From contig CALUVH010000003.1 of NCBI GenBank assembly GCA_944324175.1, positions 34,723-98,722 on the forward strand: a DNA stretch of 64,000 nucleotides, given 5' to 3'. The notes below the pieces were generated by a model, which ran no database searches, was not told the DNA's origin, and worked only from the letters and a program-made list of their open reading frames with translations. Below, in pieces: positions 9,670-19,206 of this stretch. Each line of letters starts with the position of its first letter. Position 1 is the stretch's first letter. The position numbers were made by a program, and so were the translations under genes. The stretch is from Candidatus Gastranaerophilales bacterium (GTDB lineage: Bacteria > Cyanobacteriota > Vampirovibrionia > Gastranaerophilales > Gastranaerophilaceae).

Positions 9670-9696
9670 CCCTTTAAAACAAATAGTTTTAAAGGG
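9670..9696 (-). terminator. Hairpin downstream of rpsP
   Basis: CCCTTTAAAAC (9670-9680) is perfectly inverted at 9686-9696 with a 5-base loop. It lies 30 bases past the rpsP stop on the minus strand. The following T run is weak (TTAAATTTA), so termination is likely but not certain. Confidence 0.55.
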
Positions 9697-9726
9697 CCAG
9701 ATTTAGTTTTATGCTTGCATAATTGA

Positions 9727-10104
9727 TTAAGCTTCAGCAGGAGCCTCTTCTGCTTGTGCAGCAGCTTTAGCTTCTTCTTCAGCCTTAGCTTTAGCCTCAG
9801 CTTCAGCAGCAGCCTTAGCTTGAGCTTTTTTAGACAATTTAACGGTTTCTTTCTTTTGATAGTTCAAAGATCCGTCATCGTTACAATTTTTGATTAAATA
9901 AGCAACAGTTTCAGTAGGTTGTGCACCCTTTTTAATCCAATCAAGTGCGGATTGTTTATCTAAAACCATAACTTTTGTTTTAGGGTTATAGTGACCTAAT
10001 TCTTGGATAGGTTTACCTTCACGTTTTGTTGTAGAATTGATAACGATAATTCTGTATGTAGGAGCTTTTTTAGCGCCTAATCTTTTTAATCTGATTTTTA
10101 ACAT
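9727..10104 (-). CDS. rpsP: 30S ribosomal protein S16
   Basis: Ribosomal protein bS16 stabilises the 16S 5' domain. The N-terminal 80 residues are the typical S16 fold, beginning MLKIRLKRLG and including APTYRIIVINS and the ELGHYNP segment. The tail from about residue 88 is a low-complexity Ala/Glu/Lys extension, bringing the length to 125 against about 80-90 for the usual protein. AAGGAAAT at 10112-10119 (minus) is the ribosome site. The mRNA leader is predicted to fold into a multi-branched structure whose closing stem ends directly against this site (see 10120-10223), suggesting regulated translation. Not grouped here with its common partners rimM, trmD or ffh. Confidence 0.95.
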   Translation of the reverse strand: MLKIRLKRLGAKKAPTYRIIVINSTTKREGKPIQELGHYNPKTKVMVLDKQSALDWIKKGAQPTETVAYLIKNCNDDGSLNYQKKETVKLSKKAQAKAAAEAEAKAKAEEEAKAAAQAEEAPAEA

Positions 10105-10119
10105 ATGTTAATTTCCTTC

Positions 10120-10223
10120 TTTTTATAGTCATTTTAGTTACGAAATCGGAAAGACAACCGCCGCTTGTTGTAAATCCTTGAACGAGGTTAAAGAGGAATT
10201 ACCTGTTCCAAGGACTATAAAAA
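10120..10223 (-). promoter_or_regulatory. Structured 5' leader of rpsP (candidate cis-regulatory RNA)
   Basis: In the minus-strand transcript, GACTATAAAAA (plus 10213-10223) and its exact complement at 10120-10130 form an 11-bp closing stem. Inside are a hairpin pairing plus-strand 10205-10214 with 10175-10183 (one bulged base) and a smaller hairpin pairing 10154-10158 with 10167-10171. The closing stem's last base abuts the purine-rich ribosome site of rpsP. A TATAAT-like -10 box lies just upstream on the minus strand (plus 10235-10240). This layout fits a ribosomal-protein autoregulatory leader; the ligand is inferred. Confidence 0.55.
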
Positions 10224-10277
10224 CATAAAAAAGTATTATAATCAAGTGATGTAAACAAAAATTAAATTTACTATTGT

Positions 10278-10982
10278 TTAGATGTTTGCGCCACCATCAT
10301 TTTTCATTTTATCAAGCACTTTTTTGCTTCCATCTTTATGTTGTGCAAGTTGTATTACAAAGTCGCTAGCTTCATTGTCGCGTGCTATAGCTTCTTTTAG
10401 TGCAAGCATTTGATCAAGTGTCAGATTTTGTAATCTTTTGTCATTTGCATTTTTCAAAGATATTTTTAGTAGTCTTTGTGCTTCATAGTCAAAGCCTGGA
10501 AGTTTATATTTCATTGCATACCATTTGTAAAAATGGTGCAAGAAATAATAAGGATCAATGTTACCTTCTCGCATGACAAACATTGGAGTTGATTTTAGTT
10601 TTATTCCTTGTCCTACAAACAAGTTTAAAAGAAGTGCGGGGCGTCCTTTTAGCTCTGTAATTAACCCTTCTTCCTCGCCGATAAGCGCTAAAAATTTATC
10701 AGCATTGGCAGGGCGAAAAACAGGTGTGCCTTTACTTTTTATAAAGTTGATTAATTCTAACGGGTTGCCACCGGTTTTTTTTACGATTGCTTCAATATTT
10801 TCTTTTACAAGTTGTGAATTTTTTTGAGTTTCAGATGTTAGAGTAAGCGTTGCGTTAGAGGACATTACTGTCTTGGAGGTCGAATTAGTCGAGCTCCTTT
10901 TTAGGTGTTTATCAAGTCTTATTTTTAGTGATTTTTCTTTTGCTGAAAGCAAAAAATATAAAAGTCTTTGTATTAAGTTCAT
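10278..10982 (-). CDS. Hypothetical protein
   Basis: I do not recognise this product. The frame is open from 11087, but a longer start would run across the atpD promoter region; ATG 10982 gives 234 residues beginning MNLIQRLLYFLLSAKEK, and ATG 10865 gives a shorter form. Neither has a clear ribosome site. The N-terminus from 10982 is hydrophobic and then basic. The remainder is mixed alpha/beta with a segment of aromatic residues (YYFLHHFYKWYAMKYK) at about 135-150 and a polar tail. It is divergent from atpD and lies upstream of the rpsP promoter. Confidence 0.5.
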   Translation of the reverse strand: MNLIQRLLYFLLSAKEKSLKIRLDKHLKRSSTNSTSKTVMSSNATLTLTSETQKNSQLVKENIEAIVKKTGGNPLELINFIKSKGTPVFRPANADKFLALIGEEEGLITELKGRPALLLNLFVGQGIKLKSTPMFVMREGNIDPYYFLHHFYKWYAMKYKLPGFDYEAQRLLKISLKNANDKRLQNLTLDQMLALKEAIARDNEASDFVIQLAQHKDGSKKVLDKMKNDGGANI

Positions 10983-11062
10983 GGTGATATTATATTTTAT
11001 TTTGAATATAATGTTTTCATCTAAATGGAGTATGATTTCGAAGATTGATACTAATTGCGTAA

Positions 11063-12520
<1,458 letters not shown>

Positions 12521-12543
12521 ATTCTTTGAAAAAGGTATAAAAG

Positions 12544-12936
12544 ATGCATTTAAAGATAATTACTCATGAAAAAGTTGTATTTGATGAAGATGTTGACGCA
12601 ATCTATACCAAAGGTACAGATGGTGAGTTTGGTGTATTGAAAAATCACGTTCCGTTAATGGCGTCTTTGGATATTGGAGTTACGAAGGTTATTCAGGGCG
12701 ATAGGGAAAAATATTTCACGACAATGGGTGGGGTATTTCAATTCAAGGATGATGAAGCAATAATCTTAACAAATACAGCAGAATCAGGTGATGAAATAGA
12801 TGTTACTCGTGCAAAAGCGGCTTTGGAGCGAGCTCAGGCAAGGCTTGCTGAAACAAATGCGGCTATAGATGCAAAACGTGCTGAGGCTGCTATTGCTCGT
12901 GCGATGGCAAGGTTAAAGGCAACATTGAACAATTGA
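12544..12936 (+). CDS. atpC: F-type ATP synthase subunit epsilon
   Basis: The central-stalk subunit epsilon couples F1 to the c-ring and can inhibit ATP hydrolysis. The 130-residue protein begins MHLKIITHEKVVFDEDVDAIY and contains GEFGVLKNHVPLMASL, the standard N-terminal beta-sandwich. The C-terminal helices are Ala/Arg/Glu-rich (ARAKAALERAQARLAE-type sequence). It follows atpD directly, so the two should be co-translated, and the chromate transporter gene starts 9 bases after its stop. Confidence 0.95.
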   Translation: MHLKIITHEKVVFDEDVDAIYTKGTDGEFGVLKNHVPLMASLDIGVTKVIQGDREKYFTTMGGVFQFKDDEAIILTNTAESGDEIDVTRAKAALERAQARLAETNAAIDAKRAEAAIARAMARLKATLNN

Positions 12937-12945
12937 TTTTAGATT

Positions 12946-13527
12946 ATGGAAAAGACTTTTTATAGCATATTTAAAACTTTTTTCAAAGTCGGCACTCTGC
13001 TTTTGGGTGGAGGATATGTTATATTGCCACTTTTGCAGTCCGAGCTTGTTGATAAGAAGGATTGGATTGATAATGAGGAATTATGCGAGTTTTACGCGCT
13101 AGGACAAAGTGTTCCCGGGGTAATAGCAGTTAATATGTCCGCCTTTGTCGGGTATAAACTTCTTGGAATTCGAGGTGCTATAGCAGCGATGGGAGGCATT
13201 GTAATGCCATCTTTTATTGCTATTGTGATTATTGCGCGAATGCTTGATGAAATTGTCGGGTTAAAATTTATACAGTACATTTTCTGGGGAGTCGGAATAG
13301 GTGTTTTGATGTTGATTTTTCTGGCTGTAAAAGAGATGTGGATGAAAAGCATTGTAGATAGATATTCAAGTTGGGTGTTTTTCTTTGCATTTATTTTATC
13401 TGCTTGTTGTAAGGTATCCCCTGGAATTTTAATTGTGGCGGCTATATTCCTTGGAATATTCAGGGAGAGTAAAAGGCGTGTCGATGCTGTGAAAATTGAA
13501 GATAATAATGAGGAAGAATGCTTATGA
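12946..13527 (+). CDS. Chromate transporter, N-terminal-type half protein
   Basis: The 193-residue membrane protein is one half of a split CHR-family transporter. It shows the GGGYVILPLL motif near residue 24 and the GQSVPGVIAVNMSAFVGY and GGIVMPSF segments typical of the family, with about six hydrophobic helices. Two short genes together replace the long ChrA; the pair probably acts as a heterodimer. In anaerobes the real substrate may be another oxyanion. There is no strong ribosome site, and the start lies 9 bases past atpC. Its stop TGA overlaps the start of the second half (ATGA). Confidence 0.85.
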   Translation: MEKTFYSIFKTFFKVGTLLLGGGYVILPLLQSELVDKKDWIDNEELCEFYALGQSVPGVIAVNMSAFVGYKLLGIRGAIAAMGGIVMPSFIAIVIIARMLDEIVGLKFIQYIFWGVGIGVLMLIFLAVKEMWMKSIVDRYSSWVFFFAFILSACCKVSPGILIVAAIFLGIFRESKRRVDAVKIEDNNEEECL

Positions 13528-14054
13528 TACTATCTCAGTTATTTTTTGAATTCTTTCATATCGGATTGTTATCTTTTGGCGGAGGTTATGCAACATTACC
13601 TTTTTTGTACCATATTGCAGAATTTAAGCATTGGTATACTGCAAAACAATTAACTGATATGATAGCTGTATCATCAATTACTCCAGGGCCTGTAGGAATT
13701 AATGTTGCGACTTTTGCAGGATTTAAAACGGCAGGGATTTTGGGTTCATTGGTTGCAACTACTTCGATTGTTCTTCCATCGTTCATTCTTGTATTAATTA
13801 TTTCAAGGTTGCTAGAGCAGTTTAAGCAAAATAAATACGTGCGTTCAATTATTTATACATTAAAACCGACAGGTTGTGCGCTATTGGCAGCAGTTGGTGT
13901 TGATATGTTTGTGAATAACACAAATGTACTCGGGATGTTTTTGTTGCTCGTGTTGTTTGTGTTAAGTCTTATTGAAAAACGCGATCCGCTTTTTTATCTT
14001 GGAATTTCCGCGGTGGTTGGAATTTTAGCTGGGCTTTTAGGATTTTTGGGCTAA
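13524..14054 (+). CDS. Chromate transporter, second half protein
   Basis: This is the second CHR half, 176 residues from ATG 13524. It has GLLSFGGGYATLPFL near the N-terminus and SSITPGPVGINVATFAGF plus TSIVLPSF, mirroring the first half. I prefer ATG 13524 to ATG 13518 because AGGA at 13511-13514 is 9 bases from the former and only 3 from the latter; 13524 also gives an ATGA overlap with the upstream stop, implying translational coupling. It is convergent with comM, with stops 10 bases apart. Confidence 0.85.
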   Translation: MILSQLFFEFFHIGLLSFGGGYATLPFLYHIAEFKHWYTAKQLTDMIAVSSITPGPVGINVATFAGFKTAGILGSLVATTSIVLPSFILVLIISRLLEQFKQNKYVRSIIYTLKPTGCALLAAVGVDMFVNNTNVLGMFLLLVLFVLSLIEKRDPLFYLGISAVVGILAGLLGFLG

Positions 14055-14063
14055 GAAAAAATG

Positions 14064-15605
14064 TTAACTATGAAACTCAGGTAAATTCATCATGCGGTAT
14101 TGCAGAGCTTGCATAAGGTGGGTTTGGGATATTTCTTTTGAGTCAGACAGGTCTGCTATAGTGCGTGCGAGTTTTAGTACCCTGTCATAACGACGGCCTG
14201 AAAGTTGATATTTCACCGATGCAATTTTTATAAGTTCTTGACATTTTTCATCAAGAGGGCAATATTTTTTAATAAGTTTTGGAGTTAATTCAGAGTTTGT
14301 TAAAATGCCTTCATTTTTGTATCTTTCGAGTTGGATTTTTCTCGCTTTTATGACTCTTGCTCGAATTTGCGAAGAGGATTCTTCTTGCGAGTTAGAATTT
14401 AGAAGTTCATCAGAGGTTAGCCGAGGTACATCTATTTGTAAATCAATTCTATCAAGTAAAGGACCAGATAATTTTGATAGATAGCGGTTAATCTGAAAAT
14501 CAGTGCAAGTACATTGTTTTTCTTTATCTCCAAGATATCCGCAAGGACAAGGGTTCATTGCACCAAGCAATAAAAATTTTGCTGGGTATTTTACAGACAT
14601 TTTGGAACGTGTAATTACAATTTCACCGTCTTCAAGCGGCTGACGCAGGACTTCAAGAACATCTCGCGGAAACTCGACTATTTCATCTAAAAACAGCACG
14701 CCACGGTGTGCAAGTGTAATTTCACCCGGTTTAGGATTAGTACCGCCTCCTACGATGCCGTTTGCTGAAGCTTTGTGGTGTACGGGACGAAATGGACGTT
14801 TTGTCATTAGCGGTTCATCTGAAGGTAAAAGACCGCTTACGCTATATATTTTTGTCAGCTCTAGGGCTTCTTGTAGGGTTAGAGGAGGAAGGATTGAGGG
14901 GAAACACTTTGCCATAAGCGTTTTACCTGAGCCTGGAGTCCCGACCATTAAAATGTTATGTCCGCCTGCTGCAGCTATTTCTAGAGCTTTTTTCGCTTTC
15001 TGCTGTCCTTTAACATCTTTGAAATCATATATATATTCTTCTTGACTGTTTTGTACAAGGTAGTCATTTATGTTAACATAAATCGGTTTTAGCGGTGCTG
15101 ATGAAAAGTGTTCTGCCACTTCTTTAAGGTTATTTGCTCCATATACGGTAATCCCTTCTACAAGTGCTGCTTCTTTTGCGTTTTTCATAGGGACGACTAC
15201 ATTTTTAATTCCGAGTTCTTTCAGTCCAAGCACAAGTGCAAGTACTCCGCTAACTTCTCTTATTGTGCCATCAAGCGATAGCTCACCTATAAATGCATAA
15301 TCCTTGATATTTTGGGAGTCGATAACTTCTTCTTCCGCAAGAATTCCGACAGCGATTGGCAAGTCAAAGTTTGTACCTTCTTTTCTTAAATCTGCAGGTG
15401 CAAGATTAATTATGACCTTTTTATTTGGAAATGTAAATTCAGAATTTTTAATTGCGGAGCGAACTCGATCACGTGCCTCATTCACGGCAGCGTCAGGAAG
15501 TCCTACAACCGAAATTGCAGGTAAGGAATTATTTGTATCAATTTCTACTTCCACCTTGTAGGCATTCAGACCTATTACGGTTGCTGATGTTACTTTATTT
15601 ACCAT
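14064..15605 (-). CDS. comM: YifB/ComM family Mg-chelatase-like AAA ATPase
   Basis: ComM is a ring helicase that promotes branch migration of incoming DNA during natural transformation. The 513-residue product has the N-terminal Lon-like domain (VGLPDAAVNEARDRVRSA), then the AAA module with Walker A GTPGSGKT, Walker B VLFLDEI and a cysteine cluster CPCGYLGDKEKQCTC. The frame is open further upstream, but ATG 15605 matches the usual start MVNKVTSATVIGL and has a TATAAT box ending 7 bases before it on the minus strand (15613-15618), suggesting a leaderless mRNA. Its start codon lies only 41 bases from that of the divergent glycosyltransferase. Confidence 0.92.
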   Translation of the reverse strand: MVNKVTSATVIGLNAYKVEVEIDTNNSLPAISVVGLPDAAVNEARDRVRSAIKNSEFTFPNKKVIINLAPADLRKEGTNFDLPIAVGILAEEEVIDSQNIKDYAFIGELSLDGTIREVSGVLALVLGLKELGIKNVVVPMKNAKEAALVEGITVYGANNLKEVAEHFSSAPLKPIYVNINDYLVQNSQEEYIYDFKDVKGQQKAKKALEIAAAGGHNILMVGTPGSGKTLMAKCFPSILPPLTLQEALELTKIYSVSGLLPSDEPLMTKRPFRPVHHKASANGIVGGGTNPKPGEITLAHRGVLFLDEIVEFPRDVLEVLRQPLEDGEIVITRSKMSVKYPAKFLLLGAMNPCPCGYLGDKEKQCTCTDFQINRYLSKLSGPLLDRIDLQIDVPRLTSDELLNSNSQEESSSQIRARVIKARKIQLERYKNEGILTNSELTPKLIKKYCPLDEKCQELIKIASVKYQLSGRRYDRVLKLARTIADLSDSKEISQTHLMQALQYRMMNLPEFHS

Positions 15606-15612
15606 AGGATTT

Positions 15613-15640
15613 ATTATACTACAAATTTTTGAGTTATAAT
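15613..15640. promoter_or_regulatory. Compact divergent leaderless promoters (comM / glycosyltransferase)
   Basis: A plus-strand TATAAT at 15635-15640 ends 6 bases before ATG 15647. A minus-strand TATAAT at 15613-15618 ends 7 bases before the comM ATG at 15605. Each -10 box falls in the region where the other promoter's -35 box would lie, so two polymerases could not occupy both at once. Neither gene has a Shine-Dalgarno sequence. Confidence 0.65.
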
Positions 15641-15646
15641 ATTGAT

Positions 15647-16648
15647 ATGGAAAAAGTAAAAAAAATATTAGCGATAAATTTTGGCGGTATTGGTGATGAA
15701 ATATTTTTCTTGCCAACTTTAATATCTTTAAAAAAACAGTTCCCTAATTCACTGATAACTCTTGCACTTGAACCGCGGAGTAGAAGTGTTAAGGATTTAA
15801 CTGATTTAATTGATGAGATGATGCTTATTGATGTAAAAGGGAAAAACAAATATTTTGAGCTGCTAAAGCTTGTTATAAAGGCTCGTTTGGGTGGTTTTGA
15901 TATGGTGTTTTCCTCAGGTGGAAACAAACTTATTTCAGTTTTGCTTTTTCTAACTGGTATAAAAAAGCGCTATGGTTATGATACTGGTAAGTTAAGTCGA
16001 ATTCTTTTGACAGAGGCTGTACCTTTGAATAAAAATCAGTACGCCTGTGCAATGTACCACGATTTAGTAACGCCTGTTACTGATTACAAAACTCTTTTAC
16101 CTGAAATAAATGTTAGTGTAAAAGACAAAGTGCCAAATACGGTTTTGGTGCATCCCGGGGTAAGTCGTCTAAGTGTTCAAAAAGGGATGATAAAAACTGT
16201 GTCCGCCGATGTTTGGGCGAGGACAATAGAGCTTTTGGCTCAAAGTGGAAAACGAGTTATTTTGGTCGGCGGTCCTGATGATGAAGAATGTATAAATAAA
16301 ATCAGGAAAACTGTTGCAGCTGATAAGTTTGAGGATTATTACGGTAAGACTCGTAGTTTAAAGGATTTAGGGGAGCTTATTGCAAAGTCTGAAATTTTTA
16401 TATGTTCAGATTCGGCACCATTACATGTTGCAGTAGCACTTAAGGTAAGGACTTTTGTTATATTTGGACCTACTGATGATAAAAAGCTTATACCACAAGC
16501 GGATTTTGTAAAGGCAATCAAAGCAAAAGACAGTTGTAGCATTAAGCCTTGTCTTTGGGAGCATAGACAGACGACTTGTAAATCTTTGGATTGTTTGAAA
16601 ATCAGTGCGCAAGACATCGTAAATGAAGTGTTGAAAGTCACTGTATAG
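15647..16648 (+). CDS. Glycosyltransferase family 9 (heptosyltransferase-like)
   Basis: Family 9 enzymes add ADP-heptose or related sugars to the lipopolysaccharide core. The 333-residue GT-B protein begins KILAINFGGIGDEIFFLPTL, the typical acceptor-side loop, and has the donor-side motif ICSDSAPLHVAVALKVRTFVIFGPTD near 255-280 (shown here only as landmark segments ICSDSAP and FGPTD). A cysteine-rich tail (SCSIKPCLWEHRQTTC) matches other family 9 members with a conserved CxxxPC region. ATG 15647 follows a TATAAT box by 6 bases. The gene implies an outer membrane with LPS. It is convergent with the SDR gene. Confidence 0.85.
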   Translation: MEKVKKILAINFGGIGDEIFFLPTLISLKKQFPNSLITLALEPRSRSVKDLTDLIDEMMLIDVKGKNKYFELLKLVIKARLGGFDMVFSSGGNKLISVLLFLTGIKKRYGYDTGKLSRILLTEAVPLNKNQYACAMYHDLVTPVTDYKTLLPEINVSVKDKVPNTVLVHPGVSRLSVQKGMIKTVSADVWARTIELLAQSGKRVILVGGPDDEECINKIRKTVAADKFEDYYGKTRSLKDLGELIAKSEIFICSDSAPLHVAVALKVRTFVIFGPTDDKKLIPQADFVKAIKAKDSCSIKPCLWEHRQTTCKSLDCLKISAQDIVNEVLKVTV

Positions 16649-16655
16649 ATTTGTT

Positions 16656-17357
16656 TTAAATCCCTACACTTAGTCCGGCACAAAGATTAATTCCTTGTCC
16701 TGTAATTCCTTTTGCATCATCGGAGATGAGGTATTTACAAAGTTTTGCAATTTCGATAGGCTGTACGAAACGTTTTTGCGGGATGTTTTCAAGAATTTCT
16801 TCTTGAGAAAATTCACTTTCATCTATTGAAGATTTTCCAAGTTCAGTCTCGACCCAGCCGGGGTTTATAGTGTTGACAGTGATTTTATATTCGGCAAGCT
16901 CAAGAGCCAGAGCTTTACTAAGTCCGAGCAGACCTGCTTTACTCGCGCTATATAAACTTGCATAAGCTTCTCCCATTACCCCTGAAATTGAGCCGATATT
17001 TATAATCCTACCCCATTTCTTACTTTTCATATACGGTACTGCTTTGCTAATTAAATATGTAGGGGCGAGTAAGTTTGTCTGATATATTCTTTGTAATTCT
17101 TCAACCGTAATATTTTCGATATTATGATATAAATATTCTCCTGCGTTATTAATAAGCACGTCAATATGATTTTTTTCAATAAATTCGACAAGCCTGCTCA
17201 CATCTTTTGATAAATCGCATACACAAAATCCATTAGCTTTACAAGCTATAAGTGCATTTTCATCTCTCCCTGTGACGTATATTTCTCCTATTGATCGTAA
17301 TTCATTTGCAATAGCATTTCCAATCCCCTTTGAAGCACCTGTAATTAGTATATTCAT
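16656..17357 (-). CDS. Short-chain dehydrogenase/reductase (SDR)
   Basis: Classical SDR of 233 residues. The NAD(P)-binding GASKGIGNA lies at residues 7-15, NNAGEYLY follows near 70, and the catalytic Ser and YSASKAG (Tyr-x-x-x-Lys) are near 125-145. NPGWVETELG is the usual segment after the active site. It resembles FabG-type 3-oxoacyl reductases but no fatty-acid genes are nearby, so the substrate is open. AAGGA sits 7 bases before the ATG. It is the last gene of a four-gene minus-strand unit (nudix, secG, tcdA, SDR), starting 3 bases after the tcdA stop. Confidence 0.85.
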   Translation of the reverse strand: MNILITGASKGIGNAIANELRSIGEIYVTGRDENALIACKANGFCVCDLSKDVSRLVEFIEKNHIDVLINNAGEYLYHNIENITVEELQRIYQTNLLAPTYLISKAVPYMKSKKWGRIINIGSISGVMGEAYASLYSASKAGLLGLSKALALELAEYKITVNTINPGWVETELGKSSIDESEFSQEEILENIPQKRFVQPIEIAKLCKYLISDDAKGITGQGINLCAGLSVGI

Positions 17358-17360
17358 ATA

Positions 17361-18116
17361 TTATCCTTTTTTGATTATTTCACTAACTATATGGTAAGCC
17401 ATAAAAATTCCGGCGCAACTCGCTACAAAAGGGGTAGATGCAGGTGTGATTTTTGTAAATTCAATCATTCCACCGTCACTTGTGGTAATTTTTTCTTCTG
17501 AGCTGATTTTTTCAAGACAATGTGGCTTTTCGTCACTTGCTACTACCGTAATCCCTGATTCAATACCTCTTTTTTTCAGCTGGTAAATTATATTTGAGAC
17601 AAATGGAGCATTTTTTGACTTAATATTTTTAATATCGCAAATGTATAATTGGGTGGGGTCGATTCTGTTTCCTGCTCCCATTGAGCTGATTACAGGAATT
17701 TTAGAGTTTACACAGCCTTCAAGCAGATGTATCTTCGATCTCATTGTATCTATTGCATCAGCTACGTAGTCTAAATTTTGTGGTAGATTGAAATTTTCGT
17801 TATAAAAATCATTTACGATATTAAGCTTAATTTGAGGGTTAATGTCTTTTAGGCGAGTTTCAAAAAGCTCGGTTTTATTTTTGTCTACAGTAGAATGTAG
17901 AGCTATTATTTGACGATTTATATTTGATATGGAGACCTTATCAAAATCTACAATCGTGAGTTCACCAACACCGGCTCTTGCAAGTGCTTCCACGCAAAAA
18001 CCGCCGACTCCGCCAAGTCCGTACACCGCTATATGTTTACTCTTAAGTAAATCCTGACTTTCCTTTCCCCAAAAAAGCTCATTACGGGAATATATTTCAT
18101 CTGTCAGACTAACCAC
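17361..18116 (-). CDS. tcdA: tRNA threonylcarbamoyladenosine dehydratase (TcdA / E1-like)
   Basis: TcdA uses ATP to cyclise t6A37 of ANN-decoding tRNAs to ct6A. The product begins RNELFWGKESQDLLKSK, typical of TcdA (formerly YgdL/CsdL), and has the nucleotide-binding GLGGVGGFCVEALARAGVG. The DNINRQ-type motif appears as SNINRQI, and DAIDTMRSKIHL follows. The length of 251 residues fits. Position between secG and an SDR is not diagnostic. ThiF/MoeB relatives are less likely because they lack the N-terminal RNELFWG segment and normally carry zinc-binding CxxC pairs, which I do not see here. Confidence 0.88.
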   Translation of the reverse strand: MVSLTDEIYSRNELFWGKESQDLLKSKHIAVYGLGGVGGFCVEALARAGVGELTIVDFDKVSISNINRQIIALHSTVDKNKTELFETRLKDINPQIKLNIVNDFYNENFNLPQNLDYVADAIDTMRSKIHLLEGCVNSKIPVISSMGAGNRIDPTQLYICDIKNIKSKNAPFVSNIIYQLKKRGIESGITVVASDEKPHCLEKISSEEKITTSDGGMIEFTKITPASTPFVASCAGIFMAYHIVSEIIKKG

Positions 18117-18130
18117 ATTTCACCTGATAG

Positions 18131-18355
18131 TTACTTGATAATTCCGTATCCTAACAAAAAGGTGCAAATAATAAATATTGCAGCGATTATAGCTGTGAGC
18201 TTATTCAATCCTTTTTCTGCACTTTTTTGTGAAGCAAATACATGAGATGCGCCACCCATCCCCGCAATCCCGTCACCTTTAGGGGAATGCAATAAGATTA
18301 ATACAATAAGTAAAATTGCTGATATTATTTGAATAGTCCAAGTAAATGTAACCAT
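18131..18355 (-). CDS. secG: Preprotein translocase subunit SecG
   Basis: The 74-residue protein has two hydrophobic helices (about 5-22 and 52-70) joined by the conserved loop LLHSPKGDGIAGMGGASHVF, the SecG signature. It associates with SecYE to aid protein export. The gene lies 3 bases after the nudix gene stop and 14 bases before tcdA on the minus strand. Confidence 0.95.
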   Translation of the reverse strand: MVTFTWTIQIISAILLIVLILLHSPKGDGIAGMGGASHVFASQKSAEKGLNKLTAIIAAIFIICTFLLGYGIIK

Positions 18356-18358
18356 AAT

Positions 18359-19045
18359 CTATTTGTTCTCCTTTTTATTCGAAATGAAATGTGCCCGCTT
18401 TGAGTTAAGCTTAATGCTCTCAAAAGTGTATAATCTAGCCGGACGTTTGGAAGTAGATTTTGTAAATTCATTCAACTCAATAAGTCCTTCTGTTGCAAGA
18501 GCTTTTTTTCTGAAATTTCTTTTATCAAGTTTCTTGCCCATAATAAGTTCATAAGACTTTTGCATTTCTGTCAGGGTAAATTTTTCATTCAAAAGCTGAT
18601 AAGCAACCGGACAAATCTCTAATCTTTCACGTGTTCTTTTTAGTGAATACTCGATAATCTCCTTGTGGTCAAAAGCTAAAGGTGGCAGGTCAGATACCTT
18701 ATGCCAACCGATTTCTGGAGATGTGTTGATTTGAATATCTTCAGCTCTCACCAATGCAAAGTATGCGCAGGTGATGACTCTTGAATTCGGGTGACGTAGA
18801 GGATCACCGAATGTGTATAACTGTTCCAGATAAATGTTGTCAACAGCTGTGCGCTCTTTCAAAACTCTTAACGCAGCTTGATCAAGGTTTTCTGACAATC
18901 TTACGTATCCGCCAGGGATAGCCCATTTATCTTTAAAAGGTTCATTTGTACGTTTAATTAAAAGCACATGCAAGGCGTTATTTTTCAGCGTTAAAATAAC
19001 TACGTCGACTGTGATTTCGTGTGTTTTTGTTTCATTAAATATCAT
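18359..19045 (-). CDS. NrtR-type Nudix-winged-helix regulator
   Basis: The product has an N-terminal Nudix domain (about 10-140) and a C-terminal winged helix (about 150-215), the layout of NrtR, the ADP-ribose-responsive repressor of NAD genes. The Nudix box reads GGYVRLSE followed by RVLKERTAV where REUxEE is expected: the Glu residues needed for catalysis are partly lost, which favours a sensor over a hydrolase. nadB and nadC occur in the same window 11.6 kb away, a plausible target by family knowledge. I did not identify a matching operator. It heads the secG/tcdA/SDR unit, with GGGTAGAAG as a weak ribosome site. Confidence 0.8.
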   Translation of the reverse strand: MIFNETKTHEITVDVVILTLKNNALHVLLIKRTNEPFKDKWAIPGGYVRLSENLDQAALRVLKERTAVDNIYLEQLYTFGDPLRHPNSRVITCAYFALVRAEDIQINTSPEIGWHKVSDLPPLAFDHKEIIEYSLKRTRERLEICPVAYQLLNEKFTLTEMQKSYELIMGKKLDKRNFRKKALATEGLIELNEFTKSTSKRPARLYTFESIKLNSKRAHFISNKKENK

Positions 19046-19206
19046 AATCTTCTACCCATAGTTAATCATATAATAAACAAAATAAAATTTCTTACCCAAG
19101 GATTAATATTAGTTAACATAAATTTACATGAAACTAAGCAAAAAAGCAATTCTAAAGTTTACCAGTACTTTATATAGTTACGGGGAAATTATGGGGAAAT
19201 AATGAG

